Source: Verrucomicrobia bacterium ADurb.Bin006 (lineage in GTDB: Bacteria > Verrucomicrobiota > Verrucomicrobiia > Limisphaerales > J093). From it: DNA of 41,600 nt. Below the pieces are notes generated by a model. It had not been told where the DNA came from. It searched no databases and saw only the letters and a program-made list of their open reading frames with translations. The translations under genes were made by a program, and so were the position numbers. The stretch covers positions 1-41,600 of the forward strand of contig MWFF01000186.1 in NCBI GenBank assembly GCA_002071485.1. The letters run 5' to 3'. This document shows, piece by piece, positions 14,723 through 23,610 of this stretch. How positions within the stretch are numbered: position 1 is the first letter of the stretch; each line of letters starts with the position of its first letter.

Positions 14723-16789
14723 ATGAATCCATTCGCTGCATTCGCCGCCGCCGCGTCCGGCGTGGGGCACCGACACGTTCTCACACCGCGCCGCCGCCGG
14801 AGCCGGATTGGGGCGGGTGGGCTATTGGCCGCCGCGGCCTGCCTGGTGTCGGCGACCATGCTTGCGGCAGGTTCGCAGCGGATCACGACGGCGTCGCTGA
14901 TCGAGGACATGACCGACCTGGCGGGTCTGGCGGAGTTCCCGAATCCGGCCTACACCTGCAAACAGTTCTCGTCGTATGACCGGAAATCGAAGTCGCCGAC
15001 CGAGGATTGGTTTGCGAATGCCGACGCGGGGCATTTTCTGAGGAAGGAGCAACGGGCCGGACGGGAGGAGTTCGTCATGGTCGACACGGCGGGTCCGGGC
15101 GCCCTGGTGCGAATCTGGTCGGCCAACCCGGCGGGCACGGTGCGGGTTTACCTGGACGGCGCGGAGGAGCCGGTGATTGAAGCGGCGATGCCCGATCTTC
15201 TGGGCGGCAAGTTCCCCGGGTTGCCACGCCCCATTGCGGGCGAGTACAGCAAGGGGTGGAATCTCTACCTGCCGATCCCGTACGCGCGTAGCTGCAAGGT
15301 GACCAGCGACAAGGGCGGTTTCTATTATCATGTGAACTACCGCACCTATCCACAGGGGACGAGCGTCAAGACGTTCGATCGCGGGGATCTGCAGACTCTG
15401 GCGTCGCGCCTCGAACGGCTGGCCGCCCAGCTCGAGAAGCCGCGCTCGGTCACCGCGGCGGATGGGCAGGTGACGCCTTTCGAGATCGTTGTGGGCGCGG
15501 GCGATCAACTGCGCCACACGTTCTATGGCCCTGCGGCGATCACCCGGATTGTTTTGCGCGCGCAGGCCGCCGATGTCGAAGCCGCATTGAGGGGTTTGGT
15601 TGTGAAAGTCACGTTCGATGGCCAGGAGACGATCGCAAGCCCGCTGGGCGACTTTTTTGGCAGCGCGCCCGGCATCAATCCATATGCTTCGCTGCCGCTG
15701 GGCATGACCGAGGACGGCGAGATGTACTGCCACTGGGTCGCGCCGTTCCAGGATTCGGCGGTGATCGAGTTGACGAACCACAGCGGGCAGGACGTGACCC
15801 TTTCGGGCGAGATAACCGTGAGCGACTATCGCTGGACCGAGTCGTCGATGCACTTGCACGCCAAGTGGCGAGTCGAGTTCGATGTGCCGACGCGTCCGAT
15901 GCAGGACTGGAACTATTTGACGGTGCAAGGGCGCGGGGTGTTTGTCGGGGTCGCGTTCGCCATCGACAATCCGGTGAAGGACTGGTGGGGTGAAGGCGAC
16001 GAGAAAATCTACGTCGATGGCGAGGTTTTTCCGAGCCACTTCGGGACCGGGACGGAGGACTACTTTGGCTATGCGTGGTGTTGGCCCGGCCTTTTCACGC
16101 ACGCTTACCATGCCCAGTCACGGTGCGACGGTCCCAACAACTACGGGCGGACCAGCGTGAACCGCTTTCACATCCTGGACCGGATTCCGTTCATGCGCGA
16201 CTTCAAGTTCGACATGGAACTCTGGCACTGGAACGAGACCTGTAAGGTCAACATGGCGGTTGTGGCCTACTGGTACGCCCGTCCCGGAGCGACCGACCGC
16301 TTCAAAGCCATCCGTGCCGAGGACACCGAACTGCGTCCCATGCCCGTCTATGTCGTGCCGCGCGTCGCGGGTGCGATTGAGGGTGAGGGGATGCGGATTG
16401 TGCGCGTGACGGGCACGGTCGAGCCGCAGGGTTGGGACGGTGTCAGCGGGGGGAGTCACCTTTGGTGGCATGCGGGCATGAAGCCCGGGGATGTTCTCAC
16501 CGTTGCTTTCCCGGCACCAAAGCAAGGCCAGTACCGCGTCATGGGCCATTTCCTGCGTGCCCGGGACTACGGCGTGCATCAACTGGCGATCAACGGGCAG
16601 AAGACGGGCGATCCGATCGATTTCTACAATCCCACCGTCCAACCTAGCAAGGAGATCGATCTGGGCGTTTACACGTTGAAGGAGGGGGAGAACGAGTTCT
16701 CCGTCACGATTGTCGGCGCCAACGACAAGGCAGAGAAGGCGTACATGTTCGGACTCGATTATCTCCTGCTCAAACCGGTATCCCCATGA
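14723..16789 (+). CDS. secreted GH172 (DUF2961) family protein, paralogue 1
   Basis: GH172 enzymes act on alpha-D-arabinofuranosides or difructose anhydrides. This protein of about 688 residues has a basic N-terminus and signal segment (GAGGLLAAAACLVSATMLA), then the DUF2961 core: FSSYDRKSKSPTEDWFANAD, GPGALVRIWSANPAGTVRVY, GDFFGSAPGINPYASLPLGM, DWWGEGDEKIYVDGE and HFGTGTEDYFGYAW. The two acidic residues in WGE and GTE are 21 residues apart, the same spacing I recall for the catalytic pair of characterised GH172 enzymes. After the core there is a beta-rich C-terminal domain of about 150 residues (HLWWHAGMKPGDVLTVAFPA onward), perhaps carbohydrate-binding. Upstream starts at 14642 and 14666 overlap hprK. 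It overlaps the next gene by ATGA. Confidence 0.87.
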   Translation: MNPFAAFAAAASGVGHRHVLTPRRRRSRIGAGGLLAAAACLVSATMLAAGSQRITTASLIEDMTDLAGLAEFPNPAYTCKQFSSYDRKSKSPTEDWFANADAGHFLRKEQRAGREEFVMVDTAGPGALVRIWSANPAGTVRVYLDGAEEPVIEAAMPDLLGGKFPGLPRPIAGEYSKGWNLYLPIPYARSCKVTSDKGGFYYHVNYRTYPQGTSVKTFDRGDLQTLASRLERLAAQLEKPRSVTAADGQVTPFEIVVGAGDQLRHTFYGPAAITRIVLRAQAADVEAALRGLVVKVTFDGQETIASPLGDFFGSAPGINPYASLPLGMTEDGEMYCHWVAPFQDSAVIELTNHSGQDVTLSGEITVSDYRWTESSMHLHAKWRVEFDVPTRPMQDWNYLTVQGRGVFVGVAFAIDNPVKDWWGEGDEKIYVDGEVFPSHFGTGTEDYFGYAWCWPGLFTHAYHAQSRCDGPNNYGRTSVNRFHILDRIPFMRDFKFDMELWHWNETCKVNMAVVAYWYARPGATDRFKAIRAEDTELRPMPVYVVPRVAGAIEGEGMRIVRVTGTVEPQGWDGVSGGSHLWWHAGMKPGDVLTVAFPAPKQGQYRVMGHFLRARDYGVHQLAINGQKTGDPIDFYNPTVQPSKEIDLGVYTLKEGENEFSVTIVGANDKAEKAYMFGLDYLLLKPVSP

Positions 16790-17826
16790 AACGACGAGAC
16801 TTCCTGCGCATGGTCGGCGGCGTGACGGCCGCCGGTGGTCTGGGCCTCGAACGGCTGTTGGCGGATTTCAAGGCCGACGACGACATTGTGGGGCGCGTTG
16901 CGGGTCTGCCGCGGCGCGTCCTCGGCCGAACGCAGCAGCAAATTTCGATAGTTGGCTTTCCAGGCCTGGGACTGATCCGGGTTGACCAGGAGGGCGCGAA
17001 CAAGGCGGTGCGCGAGGCCTTCGATCGGGGTGTGAACTACTACGACGTGGCGCCCGCTTACGGGAACGACGGCGAGTGCGAAATCAAGCTCGGCCCCGCC
17101 TTGCGGCAACTCGATCGCAGCAAGGTTTTTCTGGGGTGCAAGACCAAGGCCCGCGACAAGGAAGGGGCTCGGACCGAACTCGAACGCTCGCTGAAGAGAC
17201 TTCAGACCGATCACTTCGATTTGTACCAGCTTCATCACCTGGTGACGGTCGATGAAGTCAAGCGAGCGTTCGGGCCCGGCGGGGCGTTCGAGACGTTCCT
17301 GGCGGCGCGCGACGAGGGGAAGGTGAAGTGGTTTGGTTTTTCGGCCCACAGCACCAAGGCGGCGCTCGCCGCGCTCGAAGCCTATGCGTTCGACACCGTG
17401 ATGTTTCCCATCAGTTTCGCCGACTACTACCTGCGGGATTTCGGGCGTGCGGTGATCGATGCGGCGGCGAAGCGCGGTTCGGCGGTCATTGCGATCAAAC
17501 CGCTGTCGATGGGCGCGTGGCCCAAGGACGTGCCGCGGACGCGGTCCTGGTGGTATCGCACGACCGAGACGCCCGAGGAGGTGTCGCTGGCCCTTCGATT
17601 TTCCCTCTCGCTGCGAGGGGTGATCACTGGCATTCCGCCTTCCTACCTCGATTTGCTGGACATGTCGATTGCCGCGGCGAAGAGCTATAAGCCGGCGACA
17701 GTCGCCGAGAAGGACGAACTGCGGGTCCTGGCCGAGAAGTGCGAGGCGCTGTTCCTCCGGGAGGATCAGCGCGGCGACACGGCCGGGGTGCCGTCTGCGT
17801 GTCCGTATCCGGACCATCTGGTGTAA
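16786..17826 (+). CDS. Tat-exported aldo/keto reductase
   Basis: A 346-residue NAD(P)H-dependent oxidoreductase of the AKR fold, probably acting on sugars or sugar-derived carbonyls. It starts MKRRDFLRMVGGVTAAGGLG, a twin-arginine signal. The AKR tetrad can be located: Asp and Tyr in NYYDVAPAYGNDG, Lys in VFLGCKTKARDKEG and His in DLYQLHHLVTVDEV. The C-terminus has a cysteine-containing tail (SACPYPDHLV). Translation is coupled to the GH172 gene upstream (ATGA overlap), so the two products probably serve one pathway. A broken relative lies at 31189-31633. Confidence 0.9.
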   Translation: MKRRDFLRMVGGVTAAGGLGLERLLADFKADDDIVGRVAGLPRRVLGRTQQQISIVGFPGLGLIRVDQEGANKAVREAFDRGVNYYDVAPAYGNDGECEIKLGPALRQLDRSKVFLGCKTKARDKEGARTELERSLKRLQTDHFDLYQLHHLVTVDEVKRAFGPGGAFETFLAARDEGKVKWFGFSAHSTKAALAALEAYAFDTVMFPISFADYYLRDFGRAVIDAAAKRGSAVIAIKPLSMGAWPKDVPRTRSWWYRTTETPEEVSLALRFSLSLRGVITGIPPSYLDLLDMSIAAAKSYKPATVAEKDELRVLAEKCEALFLREDQRGDTAGVPSACPYPDHLV

Positions 17827-18016
17827 GCGGCGGGGGACACGGTCGCGGTCTTGCCCTCGATGGCCCGCGTGTTATCGGGGGCGACGGAGCCGCCGCCAAC
17901 AAGCCGCGGCTGGAACCGGATGTTGCCAACACGTCGTTCGTGTGTGCGCGGGCTGGGATCGCTGCATCATGCGGTTGGTGGCTGACAAGATCGGGAGTCG
18001 GTGTAGAGTCGGGCGG

Positions 18017-18535
18017 ATGCGAACCAGAAGACCCCTTCGGCTTGGCGTTTATGCAGGCAGCTTCGATCCGGCCACGGTGGGGCATTTGTGGATGATCAAC
18101 CAAGGCGTGCGTTTGTTCGACCGGTTGGTGGTGGCGGTGGGCCTGCATCCGGAAAAGCGGTGCACGTTTTCGCTCGATGCGCGGCTCGAAATGCTCCGGG
18201 AATCGGTGCGGAAATTTCGGAATGTGTCGGTTGTGACCTTCTCCGAGCGTTATCTGATTCACTTTGCGCAGTCGGTTGGAGCGACACATTTGTTGCGCGG
18301 CATCCGGTCCGAGAGCGACTACGAGTATGAGCGGACGATGCGGCACATCAACGGCGATCTGGACGCCAAAATCTGCACCGTTTTCCTGATGCCGCCGCGC
18401 GATGTCGCCGAAGTCAGTTCGAGCATGGTCAAAGGCCTGGTCGGTCCACAAGGCTGGCAGAGAGTCGTTCGTCAATACGTGCCGCCGCCGGTGTACAAGG
18501 CCCTTTTGCGGTTTCGTCGCTCGACCTCCGTTTGA
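18017..18535 (+). CDS. coaD: pantetheine-phosphate adenylyltransferase
   Basis: The enzyme makes dephospho-CoA from 4'-phosphopantetheine and ATP, the fourth step of CoA synthesis. The 172-residue protein has the nucleotidyltransferase motif GSFDPATVGHLWMI (residues 14-27, T/HxGH), then RLEMLRESVRKFRNVSV, THLLRGIRSESDYEYE and the C-terminal EVSSSMVKGL block (usually ISSTxVKE). The frame is open far upstream, but no homologous sequence precedes the ATG at 18017. An essential housekeeping gene, it sits between two GH172 genes and ends 11 bases before the second. Confidence 0.92.
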   Translation: MRTRRPLRLGVYAGSFDPATVGHLWMINQGVRLFDRLVVAVGLHPEKRCTFSLDARLEMLRESVRKFRNVSVVTFSERYLIHFAQSVGATHLLRGIRSESDYEYERTMRHINGDLDAKICTVFLMPPRDVAEVSSSMVKGLVGPQGWQRVVRQYVPPPVYKALLRFRRSTSV

Positions 18536-18546
18536 AAGGAATTCCC

Positions 18547-20640
18547 ATGCAAGACACCTCGACTCTTCTTGTCTGCGCCCTGCTCGTGCTGCCGGCCTTG
18601 GCCGGCGAATCCGGCGCGACGCCCATTACACTGGGCCACCTGGTCGACGAGATGGCGGACTTGGAACGTCTGGCCCGATGGCCTGCGCCCGCCTATCGCA
18701 CAGTGCAGTTTTCGAGTTATGACCGGCGCTCGACAACCGCGGAGGCGCCCCAATGGTTCTCGAACGCGGACGGTTTCGGGCGCGAGCCGATTCCTGGTTT
18801 TCTGAAAGTGCTGCGTCCGCCTCAGGATGGCCAGGCCGGCCTCTACCTGGTGGCGGAGGCGTCCGGCCCGGGTGCGATCGTTCGCGGCTGGTCGGCCGGC
18901 ATGGGAGGCGTGTTGCGGGTTTATCTGGACCCGCCGGACGACACAGCGGAGGCTGGGAAGGAGATGCCGGTTTGGGAAGGGGACGCCTACGAGTTTCTCG
19001 CGCGGCGTTCGGCTCACTACATGAAGTCGGCCGGGGTCGATCTCGAGGCGAGGGACGCGTTCATTCAGCAGGATGCGGACTACTTTCCGATTCCATTCCA
19101 GAACGGGATGAAGGTGACGTGGGAAGGGAAGGTGTCTGATCTGCACTTTTATCATCTCCAGATTCGGCAGTACCCGGTTGGCACCGCGGTGCGGACCTTC
19201 GATCCGCAGCGCGACGTGCGAGAGGCGGAAGCGCGAATTCGCGCCGCGGTCGAGGCTCTAACCCGGCCTCGAGTGGTGTTGGGGGACGAACCAGTGGCAC
19301 TCGAAGGCGCGATCGAGCCGGGACGCAACTGGACATGGTCGCCGCCCGGTCAGGGGCCGTCGGCCGTGCGCGAGTTCAAGCTGCGTGTCGAATCCGATCC
19401 GCTGGACGCAGCGCTGCGGGGCTGCCTTTTGAGGATTTCGTTCGACGGATCCCAACGTCCGCAAGTCGAGGCGCCGGTGGGCGATTTCTTCGCTTCCGGC
19501 CCGGGTGTGAATCCGTTTTCGAGCCTGCCGTTCAGTGTGGATGCGGACGGCGCGCTGACCAGCCGGTTTGTGATGCCGTTCGAGAAGTCGGTTCGGATCG
19601 AGATCGTCAACCACACCAGCCGCCCGGTGCGTCTCACCGGTTCGGTCCGCCTTTCCCGATGGAGCTGGGACGAACGCTCGCTCTATTTCCGCGCGAAATG
19701 GCGGGCCGATCACGATCTGCTCGCCGGGGCGGGAGTGATCGATTTGCCGTGCCTGGTTGCTCTTGGCCGAGGGGTCTTTGCGGGCTGCGCGGTGATGATC
19801 ATGAATCCGTCGGGCGTTCCGACCGCCGGAGGGAACTGGTGGGGTGAAGGCGACGAGAAGATTCTGATCGACGGCGAGTTGATGCCATCGATGTTCGGGA
19901 CCGGCACCGAGGACTACTTCAACTACTCGTGGAGCCGACCGGACCTGTTCGATCACCCGTACTGCGGTCAGCCCTTAGATTCGGGTCCTGACACCGCGGG
20001 TTATATCTCGAACCACAGGTTTCAGGTGCTCGATGCGGTCCCATTCGAACGATCCGCGGCCGTGTTCCTCGAACTCTGGTCGCACAATCGCACGCCCGGC
20101 CTGAGCTACGCCCGCGTTGTCTACCATTACGCGCGTCCGAACGCAATCGACGATCATCGCGGACTCATGCCTGCCGACCTGAGAATACCTTTATTGCCGG
20201 CACGCGAGCCGCAGGCGGCGGGCGGCGCTACTGGCGCGCGCTTTCACTACTTCGAGAAGCTCGGTCTCGAAGCCACGGCGGGCCGGATCCAGACCGTGCC
20301 GTTCCCGTTGGCGACGCAATTACGGTTGGTTTTGTGGCAGGCGGAGAAGGGTGCTCGGCTGAAGTTCAATCTTCCTGTCGAGAAGGACGGGCGCTACGCC
20401 ATCCATTTTGTGGCGCTGCATCGTCCGGATGCGGCGACGGTGCGAGTGTTGGTTGACGACAGGCCTCTTGCGACCGGAAGTGGGGCGGAGGTCGTCTCGC
20501 TGAAGTCGGCTCACGCCCCCCGTATGCTCAACGTCGGATTCAAGGCGGTGCATCTCGAAGCCGGATCAAGGGCTGTGGCCATCGAGTGCATCGAGCCCGG
20601 TGTTGTGGGTTTGGACTATCTGTGGGAGCGGAATCCCTAG
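18547..20640 (+). CDS. secreted GH172 (DUF2961) family protein, paralogue 2
   Basis: A 697-residue homologue of the protein at 14723. The ATG at 18547 follows AAGGA by six bases and gives a signal peptide (STLLVCALLVLPALAGES). The core motifs are shared: FSSYDRRSTTAEAPQWFSNA, GPGAIVRGWSAGMGGVLRVY, GDFFASGPGVNPFSSLPF, NWWGEGDEKILIDGELMPS and FGTGTEDYFNYSWSRPDLF. The presumed catalytic acids in WGE and GTE again sit 21 residues apart. The C-terminal domain (RLVLWQAEKGARLKFNLPVE onward) differs from that of paralogue 1, so they may bind different polymers. Substrate is inferred from family only. Confidence 0.87.
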   Translation: MQDTSTLLVCALLVLPALAGESGATPITLGHLVDEMADLERLARWPAPAYRTVQFSSYDRRSTTAEAPQWFSNADGFGREPIPGFLKVLRPPQDGQAGLYLVAEASGPGAIVRGWSAGMGGVLRVYLDPPDDTAEAGKEMPVWEGDAYEFLARRSAHYMKSAGVDLEARDAFIQQDADYFPIPFQNGMKVTWEGKVSDLHFYHLQIRQYPVGTAVRTFDPQRDVREAEARIRAAVEALTRPRVVLGDEPVALEGAIEPGRNWTWSPPGQGPSAVREFKLRVESDPLDAALRGCLLRISFDGSQRPQVEAPVGDFFASGPGVNPFSSLPFSVDADGALTSRFVMPFEKSVRIEIVNHTSRPVRLTGSVRLSRWSWDERSLYFRAKWRADHDLLAGAGVIDLPCLVALGRGVFAGCAVMIMNPSGVPTAGGNWWGEGDEKILIDGELMPSMFGTGTEDYFNYSWSRPDLFDHPYCGQPLDSGPDTAGYISNHRFQVLDAVPFERSAAVFLELWSHNRTPGLSYARVVYHYARPNAIDDHRGLMPADLRIPLLPAREPQAAGGATGARFHYFEKLGLEATAGRIQTVPFPLATQLRLVLWQAEKGARLKFNLPVEKDGRYAIHFVALHRPDAATVRVLVDDRPLATGSGAEVVSLKSAHAPRMLNVGFKAVHLEAGSRAVAIECIEPGVVGLDYLWERNP

Positions 20641-20705
20641 CCGGATACTTCATCAGGCTTCGCGGAGTTTGATGTCCGGGCTCTGGCTCTCTTCGCGGGT
20701 CGCGA

Positions 20706-21629
20706 TCAGTGTGTCTGGGCTGGTGAAGGCGCGGAGGCGAAGCAATCCCAAGCCGGGCCGAACTGCTGGAGGAAACAGAGCGAGAAGCTGCGTTTGAAGA
20801 CCAGCAGAGGGAGGAGGATGACGGTGCCGATGTAGGGAAGGGCTGCGAGGCAGCAGGTCAGGCACGTGACGATGACGGCCAGCAGGCCGATGACCAAGCC
20901 CAGAAGAATCTTCACCAGGAAGTAGAGGAGCACGATGCCCAGGTGGGGGCGCATGATCTCCTGCCAGACCGAACTGAAGCCCGCCAAGACCGGTTGCGGC
21001 CGCAGGTACATTGCGGGAACCACGAAATCGCGCAGAACGACATGTGCGATCCAGGAACCGAGCAATGTTGGGAGCAGCACGCCGATGCCGCAGAGGATGG
21101 CGACGAGGGAGCGATCACCGAAACGGTCGGCCTGGATGTCGGGCCAGGCCCAAGCCAGGCTGGACCCCAACGTGATCGCCACAAACAGGGACAGCGCCAG
21201 CCAGAGCAGGAACGTGAACAGAAACAGGCGGTTTCCGGATTGGGCGTAGACAGCCCACGGTTCCTTAACGGCGGCGCGATTGCGCACGACACCGTCCACG
21301 AACATGAACTCGCCCCGGCTGCTCAGCCATGCGAACAGCAGCATCAGGGCTAGGACGATCACGCCGATGCCCAGGGCCCCCAATACCACCAAGGCCAGAT
21401 TCGATTCGATCCATTCGATCATGGGTTGGACATGAATATCGCCCCCATGCCTGCCCCAATGACCGCCGCCGCCCCCGCCGCCCCCATGCCCGAGGTTGGC
21501 GAGGAAGGCGCAGAAGCCCAGTGTCAGCCACTTCTCGAGGTCGAACGGTTGGAACAGGACGAGCCGCACGCGGTCCACTGCCGCCGAGATCGGGCCGGCA
21601 ACCGACAGATTCAAAGTGTTTACAGCCAT
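20706..21629 (-). CDS. multi-pass membrane protein of unknown function
   Basis: A 307-residue integral membrane protein. The N-terminus (MAVNTLNLSVAGPISAAVDR, then FDLEKWLTLGFCAFLANLG) is followed by a Gly/His-rich linker (GHGGGGGGGGHWGRHGG, around residues 48-64). About six hydrophobic segments follow (e.g. LALVVLGALGIGVIVLALML, LFLFTFLLWLALSLFVAITL and ILLGLVIGLLAVIVTCL). It resembles bacterial and archaeal DUF7544-type proteins, but I would not press this. The ATG at 21629 has GGAAGG five bases upstream and is preferred over a longer start at 21689. It converges with the second GH172 gene. Confidence 0.8.
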   Translation of the reverse strand: MAVNTLNLSVAGPISAAVDRVRLVLFQPFDLEKWLTLGFCAFLANLGHGGGGGGGGHWGRHGGDIHVQPMIEWIESNLALVVLGALGIGVIVLALMLLFAWLSSRGEFMFVDGVVRNRAAVKEPWAVYAQSGNRLFLFTFLLWLALSLFVAITLGSSLAWAWPDIQADRFGDRSLVAILCGIGVLLPTLLGSWIAHVVLRDFVVPAMYLRPQPVLAGFSSVWQEIMRPHLGIVLLYFLVKILLGLVIGLLAVIVTCLTCCLAALPYIGTVILLPLLVFKRSFSLCFLQQFGPAWDCFASAPSPAQTH

Positions 21630-21749
21630 GATTGCCTTCCGGGGTTCATTGTTGGGTGCGAGGAAACAGCGAATCGAGCGTCCGCGCAATTACAGAGTGA
21701 GGCCGGATGTGTACGGCAGGTGCGGGGGGAGTCTCTCGGAGCCTGGAGC

Positions 21750-21805
21750 GCTTCATGGGAATCGATGACATTGAACGGTTGAATGCGCACGGAGACAATG
21801 AACGA
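21750..21805 (+). repeat. dispersed element, copy 4
   Basis: GCTTCATGGGAATCGATGAC then ATTGAACGGTTGAATGCGCA and CGGAGACAATGAAC. The ends are imperfect inverted repeats (TTCATGG/CAATGAA). The plus strand reads MGIDDIERLNAHGDNE. The rest of the gap from 21630 to 21994 holds nothing else I recognise apart from the array that follows. Confidence 0.7.
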
Positions 21806-21858
21806 GAAACGTTTGACCTCCAACTCCCAACTCTGGACTCTCAACTCTCAACTCCCAG
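21800..21858 (+). repeat. degenerate AAC-type 7-bp array
   Basis: AACGAGA, AACGTTTG, ACCTCC, AACTCCC, AACTCTGG, ACTCTC, AACTCTC and AACTCCC: the AAC phase is kept with 6- and 8-base slips. It follows copy 4 of the dispersed element, as the cleaner array at 1729 follows copy 1. Confidence 0.65.
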
Positions 21859-21994
21859 AGTGGATCACGCTTGCCAGCGTGGCGTAATCTATGCCACCAA
21901 GGGCGGTGAAGCGGGCGGCGGATGGACCGCTGAGACAGCCGGGTAGCCCCCGGGCGGGTTCGAGCCGACTGCCCGACCGTTGATGGAGTTGCTC

Positions 21995-23080
21995 ATGGAG
22001 TCTACAGGAAATGGTCTGAATCGGCGTCAGTTTGGTCGGACCCTGGCTTTGGCCGGGGCCGGGCTGGCGATCAACGCGGGGGGGCGCGCCCAGGTGCCGG
22101 CCCGGCTAGGGGTGAAACTGGGCTTCGACAATTTCTCGGTGCGGGCCCTCGGGCTGAAGGCGGGCGGGTTGCTCGATTACGCCGCGTCGCAGAAGCTCGA
22201 CTCGCTCTACATCACGAGCCTGGATGCGCTCGAGAGTCTCGAGGAGCGATATCTGCGGGAGGTGCGGGCGAAGGCGGCGGACCTGGGCATCGACATTCTG
22301 CTTGGCACGTGGAGCATCTGCCCTACGTCACGCGCGTTCAACAAGAAGTGGGGGACGGCTGAGGAACATTTGGCCCTGGGCATCCGGACAGCCAAGGCCC
22401 TCGGTTCGCCCGTGCTTCGTGTTGTGTTGGGCACGCGCGAGGATCGCAAGTCCGAGGGCGGCATCGAGGCGCGGATCGCGGACACGGTGCGCGTGTGTCA
22501 GAGTGCCCGGTCCCAGGCGCTGGATGCCGGTGTCAAGATTTCGGTCGAAAACCATGCAGGCGACATGCAGGCTTGGGAGTTGGTCACGCTGATCGAGGCC
22601 GCGGGCAAGGACTATGTCGGCGCCACGTTCGATTCGGGGAACTCGACCTGGGCGCTCGAGGATCCGATGGCGAGCCTCGAGGTCCTCGCGCCCTACATCG
22701 TCAGCACGCACATCCGCGACTCGATGGTTTGGGAGTATGAAGATGGCGCAAAGGTGCAGTGGACGGCGATTGGGGAAGGATGCATCGATTCGCCGGCGTT
22801 CTTCGCCAAGCTCGCCCGGCTTTGCCCGGGCATGCCGGTCCATATCGAAATCATTTCCGGGTTCGCTGTTGATTTTCCTTATCTCAAGCCCGGATTCTGG
22901 GATGCCTGGCCCAAGGCGCGGGGGGCCGACTTCGCGCGTTTTCTGGCCTTGGCGAAGCGGGGAAAGCCGCTGGCGCCCCATCGTTCTCCGGACAACACGG
23001 CGGAGCAGGAGTATCAGAAGAGCGAGCTCGAACGCAGTCTCAAGTACTGCAAGGAGGTCATCGGATTGGGCTTGCGGTGA
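21995..23080 (+). CDS. Tat-exported sugar phosphate isomerase/epimerase-like TIM-barrel protein
   Basis: A 361-residue protein of the xylose-isomerase-like TIM-barrel group (AP endonuclease family 2 fold). It begins with a twin-arginine signal (NGLNRRQFGRTLALAGAGLA). The core shows VKLGFDNFSVRALGLKAGGL, then LGSPVLRVVLGTRED, ISVENHAGDMQAWEL (metal-binding Glu and His region), YVGATFDSGNSTWALEDP and STHIRDSMVWEYEDG. These positions fit the divalent-metal ligands of the family. Substrate unknown. The ATG at 21995 is preferred over 21983 because of GGAG six bases upstream. A second member without export signal lies at 39088. Confidence 0.85.
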   Translation: MESTGNGLNRRQFGRTLALAGAGLAINAGGRAQVPARLGVKLGFDNFSVRALGLKAGGLLDYAASQKLDSLYITSLDALESLEERYLREVRAKAADLGIDILLGTWSICPTSRAFNKKWGTAEEHLALGIRTAKALGSPVLRVVLGTREDRKSEGGIEARIADTVRVCQSARSQALDAGVKISVENHAGDMQAWELVTLIEAAGKDYVGATFDSGNSTWALEDPMASLEVLAPYIVSTHIRDSMVWEYEDGAKVQWTAIGEGCIDSPAFFAKLARLCPGMPVHIEIISGFAVDFPYLKPGFWDAWPKARGADFARFLALAKRGKPLAPHRSPDNTAEQEYQKSELERSLKYCKEVIGLGLR

Positions 23081-23088
23081 GACAGACC

Positions 23089-23610
23089 ATGAAACTCGAT
23101 GTGAAAGACGGCGCTGACGCGTCCGCACCTCCCGCCGCTTCAGGTTCACGACCACGAAGCGCAGCGAGCGGTTGGACGCCCGTGGTTGGCCTGAGCGCGC
23201 TGAAGGCGTTTGGGGCGGTCTTCGTTTTCTTTCTCGTGTTGACGGTGCGGTGCGCGGACACGGAGGCGGAGGCGGTGGACCCGACCGGCATCTGGAAATG
23301 GAGTTACGCGGCCGGGACGGGCAACGTGTTGGAAGCGGAGATTCGACTTCGCAGGGTCGACGCCAGACTGGTCGGTGAGGCCGTGGGGGCCGATCGAAAG
23401 GAGTTGCCTCTTGAGAAAATCGAATTCAAGGATGGTCGGCTGCGATTCGAGGTCACGCGGCTGGTTGTTGGGAAGAGGTTCACGACCCGATACGAGGGCG
23501 TCATCACGGGCGACCGGATCAAGGGGAAGTCGAGGGCGGGGTCTGGGGCATCGGCGCCATCGCGCGACTGGGAAGCGGTTCGTGTGCGGGCGGGGGCAGT
23601 GTCGGACTAG
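23089..23610 (+). CDS. small exported protein of unknown function
   Basis: A protein of about 173 residues. Residues 1-35 are low-complexity (DVKDGADASAPPAASGSRP...). A hydrophobic segment follows (LKAFGAVFVFFLVLTVRCAD). The mature part, from DPTGIWKWSY, is a small beta-barrel-like unit ending in RFTTRYEGVITGDRIKGKSR and DWEAVRV. I know this TG-x-W...GD-x-IKGK...DW pattern from many uncharacterised Verrucomicrobia and Planctomycete exported proteins. A GTG at 23077 would overlap the upstream gene; I prefer the ATG at 23089. Its stop codon overlaps that of gspE on the other strand (CTAG). Confidence 0.65.
   Translation: MKLDVKDGADASAPPAASGSRPRSAASGWTPVVGLSALKAFGAVFVFFLVLTVRCADTEAEAVDPTGIWKWSYAAGTGNVLEAEIRLRRVDARLVGEAVGADRKELPLEKIEFKDGRLRFEVTRLVVGKRFTTRYEGVITGDRIKGKSRAGSGASAPSRDWEAVRVRAGAVSD

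Noticed and set aside
23101..23210. A repeat inserted in the N-terminus of the small exported protein
   Set aside because: Only a 6-bp inverted repeat (ACCACG/CGTGGT) and low-complexity residues are visible; no second copy in the window supports it.
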